Shown: positions 6,307 through 10,806 of the stretch, piece after piece
Layout of the letters: the number at the start of each line of letters is the position of its first letter
Numbering within the stretch: the first letter of the stretch is position 1
Source: Desulfobulbaceae bacterium UBA5123
GTDB lineage: Bacteria > Desulfobacterota > Desulfobulbia > Desulfobulbales > UBA5123
Length of the DNA: 10,806 nucleotides
Reading direction: 5' to 3'
Assembly (NCBI GenBank): GCA_002415465.1
Contig: DHYT01000097.1
Coordinates: 1 to 10,806 of the forward strand
The notes under the pieces: generated by a model
The model's input: only the letters and a program-made list of their open reading frames with translations
The model's database searches: none
What the model was told of the DNA's origin: nothing
Position numbers and translations under genes: made by a program

Positions 6307-6792
6307 TTACAGACGGTGGACGGTCCACCCGGCGGGGCGGCCGTTTTTGTATGGCATGTGGCCATGGAAGGGGCGCGGGTCGGCGTCGAAGACCAGCGGC
6401 AGGAAGTAGCGGTCGCCTTCCCACATGGGCAGTTCCAGCAAGCGGTCCGTGGGGTGCCAGAGCAAGGCGCCCTCTTCGTTTTCGCTCTTCGGGGTTCCGC
6501 TGAAGCGGTCGATGCGGAAGATGAACCCCAGCCAGTCTTCGCCGTTGGGGCCGAAATCGGTCCAGTTGACGGTGCCGCGCAAGACCATGGCCTCGCACTC
6601 GATCCCGGCTTCTTCCCGAATCTCGCGGCGCATGCAGGCGATCACGTCCTCGTCGGCGTGCATCTTGCCGCCCAGGCCGTTGTATTTGCCGCTGTGGTAA
6701 TCGCCCGGGCGGCCGTTACGGTGGATGAGCAAGGTGTGCTGGCCGTCCGGGGACAGGATGTAGCCAAGGGTGCCGATGATGGGGCGGTACAT
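6307..6792 (-). CDS. Nudix hydrolase, MutT/MTH1-like (probable 8-oxo-dGTP diphosphatase)
   Basis: Likely hydrolyses oxidised purine nucleotides such as 8-oxo-dGTP to the monophosphate, cleaning the nucleotide pool. The protein has 161 residues. A perfect Nudix box, GX5EX7REUXEEXGU, begins at the second glycine of GGKMHADED and runs through RREIREEAGI (about residues 42-65). YNGLGGK before it is the usual substrate-pocket strand. The C-terminal half (ENEEGALLWHPTDRL, then LPMWEGDRYFLPLVF and FHGH) parallels human MTH1/NUDT1, where this part forms the base-recognition side. The start is ATG 6792, with GGAGGG 5 nt upstream; the frame runs on to 6954 but that part is unconserved. It is divergent from the REC-GGDEF gene, with a 182-bp shared upstream region. 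Substrate specificity is inferred; other nucleotides are possible. Confidence 0.9.
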   Translation of the reverse strand: MYRPIIGTLGYILSPDGQHTLLIHRNGRPGDYHSGKYNGLGGKMHADEDVIACMRREIREEAGIECEAMVLRGTVNWTDFGPNGEDWLGFIFRIDRFSGTPKSENEEGALLWHPTDRLLELPMWEGDRYFLPLVFDADPRPFHGHMPYKNGRPAGWTVHRL

Positions 6793-6797
6793 TTTTT

Positions 6798-6803
6798 CCC
6801 TCC
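6798..6803 (-). promoter_or_regulatory. Ribosome binding site deciding the Nudix start
   Basis: GGAGGG on the minus strand ends 5 nt before ATG 6792. The upstream part of the open frame (to 6954) is therefore leader, not coding. Confidence 0.8.
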
Positions 6804-6862
6804 AATTGCGTTCCGCCTGCCATACGGGGGGCGGGGCCGCCGGCCCGCGGATGCAATTCCCT

Positions 6863-6891
6863 TTGGCGGCGGCAATAAAAAATGCTAACTT
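6863..6891 (+). promoter_or_regulatory. Candidate promoter for the REC-GGDEF gene
   Basis: TTGGCG (6863-6868), a 17-nt spacer and TAACTT (6886-6891) preceded by an extended -10 TGC. The leader would be about 77 nt. A second -10-like CATAAT lies at 6952-6957, but its start would leave only about 10 nt before the ATG and it has no good -35. The match is modest. Confidence 0.28.
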
Positions 6892-6974
6892 GTAGAATAA
6901 CAGGAATACGGCATATCCGTGGCGGGTTTTTTCGATTCGCCCGGCAATCTCCATAATAGCATGGAAAGCGTGGC

Positions 6975-7982
6975 ATGGAATCCTTTCAGAACAGCAGCAT
7001 CCTTGTCGTTGATGATTCTCGACCCTTCCTGATGTTGATGGGCAAGATGCTGAATGCCGGCGGCTATCATAACCTCCATTTCGCCATTTCCGCCCGCGAG
7101 GCCTTTACGCTGCTGGGGATGGGTGATTCGTCGGCCCATGACGCCATTGCCGTGGATCTGATTTTGATGGACATGCTGATGCCGGAAGTCAACGGGATTG
7201 AGGCCTGTAAGCGGATCAAGGCGGATCCGCGGTTCGCCGATGTTCCCCTGGCCATGGTGACCACCAAGGATGATCTGCAAGCCGTTGCCGAGGCCTTCGG
7301 GCTCGGGGTGGTGGATTATATCATCAAACCCTTCTCGCAATTGGAGCTTCTCGGCCGGGTGCAGTCCATCCTGCGCCTGCGGCAGGAGGTGAGCCGCAGG
7401 AAATCCTCCGAGAACGAACTGCAGGCGGTGTCGGCGCAACTGGCGGCGGCCAATCAACTGCTGCGTGAACATGACTGCATCGATGCCCTGACCGGCAACG
7501 GCAACCGCCGCTATCTCGAATCGGTGCTGGCCGAGGAGTGGCGGCGGGGGATGCGCGAGGCGGCGCCCATGGCCCTCATCTTTGTCGATGTCGACGATCT
7601 CAAGGGATACAACGTGGCCCATGGCTATCCCGCCGGCGACACCTGCCTCCGGCAATTGGCGGCAACGCTGGCGCAACCGCTGGGCCGGGCCGGCGACGTG
7701 GTGGTTCGCTACGGCGGCGATGAGTTCGCCGTCCTGCTGCCCAATACCGATCACGCCGGGGCGCTGGCCCTGGCCGAAACACTGCGGGCCAAGATCGCGG
7801 CGCTGGGCATCGCGCACGCGGCAAACCCGGAGGGGCTGCTGACGGTGGGGATGGGGTTGGCCGCCATGGCGCCGCGTTCGGGCGTCGATCACCAGGCATT
7901 GCTGGCAGCGGCCGCCGAGGCGTTGGTCTTTGCCAAGGAGGCGGGGCCGGGCCAGATTCGGGCGTCGGCGGAAGGGGTTTGA
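6975..7982 (+). CDS. PleD-like response regulator diguanylate cyclase (REC-GGDEF)
   Basis: A two-component response regulator whose output makes cyclic di-GMP; 335 residues, cytosolic. The receiver domain (about 5-135) has acidic pair Asp13/Asp14, phospho-acceptor Asp66 in LMDMLMP, Thr96/Thr97 and Lys118 in IIKPF, so it should be phosphorylated by a histidine kinase. None is encoded nearby. A helical linker (about 133-167) probably gives a dimerising stalk. The GGDEF domain has DALTGNGNRR (170-179), DVDDLKGYN (205-213), HGYPAGD (216-222) and the signature YGGDEF (246-251). RAGD (238-241) is an intact inhibitory I-site. Variations: NGN instead of the usual GLxN spacing residues, and Val214 where Asp usually follows the substrate-binding Asn213. 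These probably do not abolish activity. A weak GGAAAG precedes the ATG. The next gene follows after 9 bp, suggesting an operon. Confidence 0.94.
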   Translation: MESFQNSSILVVDDSRPFLMLMGKMLNAGGYHNLHFAISAREAFTLLGMGDSSAHDAIAVDLILMDMLMPEVNGIEACKRIKADPRFADVPLAMVTTKDDLQAVAEAFGLGVVDYIIKPFSQLELLGRVQSILRLRQEVSRRKSSENELQAVSAQLAAANQLLREHDCIDALTGNGNRRYLESVLAEEWRRGMREAAPMALIFVDVDDLKGYNVAHGYPAGDTCLRQLAATLAQPLGRAGDVVVRYGGDEFAVLLPNTDHAGALALAETLRAKIAALGIAHAANPEGLLTVGMGLAAMAPRSGVDHQALLAAAAEALVFAKEAGPGQIRASAEGV

Positions 7983-7991
7983 CCGTTTCGC

Positions 7992-8744
7992 ATGGATGAT
8001 CCGCAGCCCCTGTTCACCGTCGTCACCGTTCTCTACGGCGGCGGCGTTCTCATCTTTGCCTATCTGATCCGTGGCATCGCCGGCTTCGGCTCCGCCCTCA
8101 TCGCCGTGCCGCTCCTGACCATGCAGTGGCCGCTGGCCCTGGCGGTGCCGGTGGTCGGCCTGCTCGACTATGTCGCCTCGCTCTCCCATGGCCTCAAGGG
8201 ACGGCGGCTGGTGCGCTGGCGGGATCTGCTGCCGCTGCTGCCCTTCTCCTTTGTCGGCGTGCAGGCGGGCCTTTTTTTTCTGAAGCGTCTGCCCACCGCC
8301 CAGCTTGCCGTGGCCCTGTCGATATTCATTCTCGCCTTTGCCGTTTACTCGTCGCTGCCGTTGCCCACGTTGCGCGGTTCGCGGCGGTGGGCGGCGCCGG
8401 CCGGGTTCATGGGCGGCATGGTCGGGGCGCTGTTCGGCACCGGCGGCCCTTTTTATGTCATCTATCTGACCATGCGCGGGCTCGAAAAGAGCGAGTTTCG
8501 GGCCACGGCGGCGACCATCTTCATCTTTGACGGCGCCTTTCGTATCATCAGTTATCTGCTAGGCGGCATCTACGGCCGCGACACCATGCTGCTGGTGGCT
8601 TTCGGACTGCCGCTGCTGGCGGCCGGGATGACGGTGGGCGGCCGCATCCATCTCGCCATCGGTCGCGAGCAGTTCACCCGTCTGGTCAGCCTCATCCTCA
8701 TCGGCAGCGGGGTTGCCCTGCTCATCCGCTACGGCGGTTTCTAG
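7992..8744 (+). CDS. TauE/SafE-family membrane permease (sulfite/organosulfur or anion exporter type)
   Basis: Inner-membrane protein of 250 residues, the usual length, with about eight hydrophobic segments near 8-28, 33-62, 78-98, 103-121, 134-160, 171-192, 198-216 and 228-246. The two halves carry related glycine-rich motifs: RGIAGFGSALIAVP (27-40) and GGMVGALFGTGGPFYVIYL (141-159). This is the internal duplication of the TauE/SafE (formerly DUF81) family. Members have been linked to export of sulfite, sulfoacetate and similar anions or organosulfur compounds. The substrate here cannot be read from sequence. It starts 9 bp after the REC-GGDEF gene, with AAGGGG about 14 nt upstream, far for a ribosome site, so translation may be coupled to the preceding gene. 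No sulfur-metabolism gene is adjacent. Confidence 0.88.
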   Translation: MDDPQPLFTVVTVLYGGGVLIFAYLIRGIAGFGSALIAVPLLTMQWPLALAVPVVGLLDYVASLSHGLKGRRLVRWRDLLPLLPFSFVGVQAGLFFLKRLPTAQLAVALSIFILAFAVYSSLPLPTLRGSRRWAAPAGFMGGMVGALFGTGGPFYVIYLTMRGLEKSEFRATAATIFIFDGAFRIISYLLGGIYGRDTMLLVAFGLPLLAAGMTVGGRIHLAIGREQFTRLVSLILIGSGVALLIRYGGF

Positions 8745-8768
8745 CCGTTACATGACAGGTTTCAGCAA

Positions 8769-8789
8769 GGGCGGCTTGTGTTGCCGTCC
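8769..8789 (+). terminator. Hairpin between permease and carboxypeptidase genes
   Basis: GGGCGGC (8769-8775) pairs with GCCGTCC (8783-8789), seven pairs including one G-U, around a 7-nt loop. It lies 24 nt after the permease stop and 8 nt before the ribosome site GGGAG (8798-8802). No U-tract follows, so termination is uncertain. Confidence 0.4.
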
Positions 8790-8809
8790 GCATCGTTGGG
8801 AGAAACACA

Positions 8810-10285
8810 ATGAACATTATCGATCACCTGCGGGCGCGGGCCGCAGAGTTGAGTGACCTGCATCATGTCATGGCCCTGATGCAGTGGGACCAGGAGGTGA
8901 TGCTGCCCGTTCGCGCCGCGGCGGAACGGGCGCAGCAGTTCGCGACCATGAGCGGGATCGCGCACCGCAAGGAGGTCGATCCGGCACTGGGGGAGCTTAT
9001 CCGTACGGCCGAGGCGGATGGCGACGCCCTTTCGGTTGTGGACCAGGCGCTGGTCAGAAGGATGCGGCGAGATTACGACCAGAGCACCAAGCTGCCCGAG
9101 GAATTCGTGGTCGCCTTGTCGGCCTTGACCTCGCAGGCGTTGCCGGTGTGGGTTGCGGCAAGGAAAAACAATGATTTTGCATCATTCGCGCCGCTGCTGG
9201 CGAAACTGGTGGCGATGAGCCGACGGCAGGCCGATTATCTGGGCTACGAAAAGGAGCCCTACGACGCCCTGCTCGATCTGTACGAGGAGGGGTTGACCGC
9301 GGGCCGGGTCCGGGAATGTTTTGACGCCCTGCGGGACCCTCTGCGGACGATGATCGCCAAGGCGGGCGGCGGCCGGGATGAGCCCCCCTGGGAGGGGGAG
9401 ATGTTTGCCGTGGAGGAGCAGATCCGCTTCGCGGACCGCATGCTGGCGATGATCGGCTTTGATTTTGACCGCGGCCGGCAGGATCGCTCCGCGCATCCAT
9501 TCTCAACCGGGCTCGGCGGCTGTGACCAGCGGGTGACCAACCGTTACAGCCCGCGGAGCATCGAGTTCATCTTCAGCGCCCTGCACGAAGGGGGCCACGC
9601 CCTCTACGAGCAGAATGTCGGCGCCGATCTTGCCCGGACCCCGTTGGGGGCCGGGGTATCGCTGGGCATCCATGAATCGCAGTCGCGGCTCTGGGAGAAC
9701 ATCATCGGCCGGAGCGCGTCCTTCTGGCGGCACTGTCTGCCGCTGCTGCGGGAGGCCTTCCCGGCCCAGTTCGGCGAGATGGAGTTGGGGCGGTTGATGC
9801 GGATGATCAACGCGGTCCGGCCCGGCCTGATCCGGGTGGAGGCGGACGAGTTGAGTTACAACCTGCATGTGCTGATCCGCTTTGAACTGGAGTTGGCCTT
9901 GATCAACGGCGAACTGGCAACGACGGACCTGCCGGCGGCCTGGAACGAGCGATACCGCGATTATCTGGGCGTCGCCGTGCCCAGCGACAGCGACGGGGTG
10001 TTGCAGGACATCCACTGGGCTCACGGCAGCTTCGGGTATTTCCCGACCTACACCATCGGCAACCTGGCCTCGGCGCAAATCTGGCATGCGTACTGCGCGG
10101 TAGATCCGGAGCATGAGGCGACCATCGGCCAAGGCGATTTCGGCCGGATTCGCGGCTGGCTCACCGAGCAGATCTACCGGCACGGGTCGGTCTACCCGCC
10201 GGAGGAGCTGCTGCTGCGGGTTACCGGCGAGAGGCTGAACCCTGACTACTTCCTGCGCTACCTGAAGAACAAGTTCATGGTTTAG
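8810..10285 (+). CDS. M32 family metallocarboxypeptidase (carboxypeptidase Taq type)
   Basis: Zinc carboxypeptidase that trims C-terminal residues from peptides, generally with broad preference except at proline; presumably cytosolic, as no signal peptide is seen. It has 491 residues, the usual length for M32. The zinc motif HEGGH is at 259-263 (ligands His259 and His263, catalytic Glu260), and third ligand Glu289 lies in HESQSRLWE (288-296). Other M32 blocks are HPFS (229-232), RVEADELSYNLHV (342-354) and SFGYFPTYTIGN (407-418). MQWDQEVMLP (24-33) is the family's N-terminal signature. GGGAG sits 7 nt before the ATG. Its stop overlaps by 4 nt the stop of the convergent ATPase gene, so the two transcripts run into each other. 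Peptide turnover is the likely role. Confidence 0.96.
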   Translation: MNIIDHLRARAAELSDLHHVMALMQWDQEVMLPVRAAAERAQQFATMSGIAHRKEVDPALGELIRTAEADGDALSVVDQALVRRMRRDYDQSTKLPEEFVVALSALTSQALPVWVAARKNNDFASFAPLLAKLVAMSRRQADYLGYEKEPYDALLDLYEEGLTAGRVRECFDALRDPLRTMIAKAGGGRDEPPWEGEMFAVEEQIRFADRMLAMIGFDFDRGRQDRSAHPFSTGLGGCDQRVTNRYSPRSIEFIFSALHEGGHALYEQNVGADLARTPLGAGVSLGIHESQSRLWENIIGRSASFWRHCLPLLREAFPAQFGEMELGRLMRMINAVRPGLIRVEADELSYNLHVLIRFELELALINGELATTDLPAAWNERYRDYLGVAVPSDSDGVLQDIHWAHGSFGYFPTYTIGNLASAQIWHAYCAVDPEHEATIGQGDFGRIRGWLTEQIYRHGSVYPPEELLLRVTGERLNPDYFLRYLKNKFMV

Positions 10286-10806
10286 CCGCGTGCCCGTTTG
10301 AGCAGCTTCTCGATCTCGACGCCGATGAAAACCACCGACGAGACCGCGCCGGCAACCGCGAGTTCGGAGAAGGTGAGCGGTTGGGTGTGGAAGACCCGTT
10401 GCAGGAAGGGGTGGTAGATGATGGCAACCTGCGCCCCGATGCTGATCAGCACGGTGCAGGTGAGATATGGGTTTGACCACAGCCCCATGGAGAACAGCGA
10501 CAACCTTTCCGAGCGGATCGCCAGGGCGTGGCCGAACTGGGAGAGGCAGAGGGTGGTGAAGACCATGGTCTGCCAGTGCGCGTCGTGGGTGATCCCCCAG
10601 TGCTGGACCCAGAGGCAGCATCCGCCCATCAGCAGCCCCACCCAGAGGATATGCAACCATAGGCGATGGGCGAAGAAGCTCTCGTTGAGCGGACGGGGCG
10701 GGCGCTTCATGATGTCCGGCTCGCCGGGCTCGACGGTGAGCGCCAGGCCGGGCGCGCCGTCGGTGGCCAGGTTGATCCAGAGGATGTGGATGGGCAGGAG
10801 CGGGAT
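10282..10806 (-). CDS. P-type cation-transporting ATPase, Ca2+-ATPase-like (C-terminal part only)
   Basis: The last 174 residues of a P-type ATPase; catalytic and N-terminal domains lie beyond the right window edge. The fragment begins within transmembrane helix M6: LPIHILWINLATDGAPGLAL, with the ion-binding Asn12, Thr15 and Asp16 of the N-x-x-T-D motif typical of Ca2+ pumps (SERCA/PMR1 type). GEPDIMKRPPR (28-38) is the conserved loop after M6. M7 (about 49-68), M8 (78-96), HALAIRSERLSLF (93-105), M9 (114-131) and M10 (147-165) follow, and the end IEKLLKR is typical. In the M8 segment Gln90 stands where SERCA has a Ca2+ site I glutamate, as recalled from memory. This is common in bacterial relatives, so a single-ion pump or different cation is possible. 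No phosphorylation motif is visible here. Confidence 0.93.
   Translation of the reverse strand: MPLLPIHILWINLATDGAPGLALTVEPGEPDIMKRPPRPLNESFFAHRLWLHILWVGLLMGGCCLWVQHWGITHDAHWQTMVFTTLCLSQFGHALAIRSERLSLFSMGLWSNPYLTCTVLISIGAQVAIIYHPFLQRVFHTQPLTFSELAVAGAVSSVVFIGVEIEKLLKRARG

Noticed and set aside
6793..6954. 54-residue N-terminal extension of the Nudix protein
   Set aside because: A strong ribosome site precedes ATG 6792, and the extension is unconserved and lies in the divergent promoter region.
6885..8189. Minus-strand open frame (434 codons) opposite the REC-GGDEF gene
   Set aside because: Antisense to a gene with all expected motifs; low-complexity His/Gln-rich translation.
9503..10660. Minus-strand open frame (385 codons) across the carboxypeptidase and ATPase ends
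   Set aside because: Spans two real genes in another frame and resembles no protein.

Overview
The window comes from a GC-rich bacterial chromosome. Ten genes lie on both strands with short gaps. Sequence points to a Gram-negative organism: a small secreted c-type cytochrome, nucleotide-sugar genes for surface polysaccharide, two diguanylate cyclases and a sigma-54-like promoter. The mix fits a deltaproteobacterium (Desulfobacterota), but this is an inference from gene content, not a proven placement. I see no rRNA, tRNA, insertion sequence, phage gene, CRISPR array or defence island. It reads as ordinary core and housekeeping chromosome with a few unusual details.

Region 1 (1-1840, minus strand): a two-gene nucleotide-sugar operon. 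A UDP-glucuronate 4-epimerase-type SDR enzyme comes first, then UDP-glucose 6-dehydrogenase, which is cut by the left window edge. Together they would convert UDP-glucose to UDP-glucuronate and then UDP-galacturonate, precursors of capsule, exopolysaccharide or LPS. Region 2 (1977-3167, minus): DNA polymerase IV (DinB).

Region 3 (3168-6272, plus): a 330-bp intergenic region with candidate divergent promoters. It is followed by a diguanylate cyclase with a cysteine-rich N-terminal sensor domain, a 3-phosphoglycerate dehydrogenase variant with an ACT domain, and a small exported monoheme cytochrome c. Region 4 (6286-6792, minus): a hairpin suited to two-way termination, then a Nudix hydrolase resembling MTH1/MutT 8-oxo-dGTPases.

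Region 5 (6975-10285, plus): a REC-GGDEF (PleD-like) response regulator, separated by 9 bp from a TauE/SafE-family membrane permease, then an M32 metallocarboxypeptidase. Its stop codon overlaps by 4 nt the end of a convergent P-type Ca2+-ATPase-like gene (10282-10806, minus), which is cut by the right edge.

Functional themes are surface polysaccharide precursors plus c-di-GMP signalling (two active-looking cyclases with intact feedback sites), and genome or nucleotide-pool maintenance (DinB, Nudix). Serine biosynthesis, a peptidase and two transporters complete the set. No single novel system stands out. The most interesting points are the six-cysteine sensor cyclase behind a sigma-54-like promoter, the dehydrogenase lacking the usual catalytic glutamate, the small cytochrome, and compact hairpins just upstream of three start sites.
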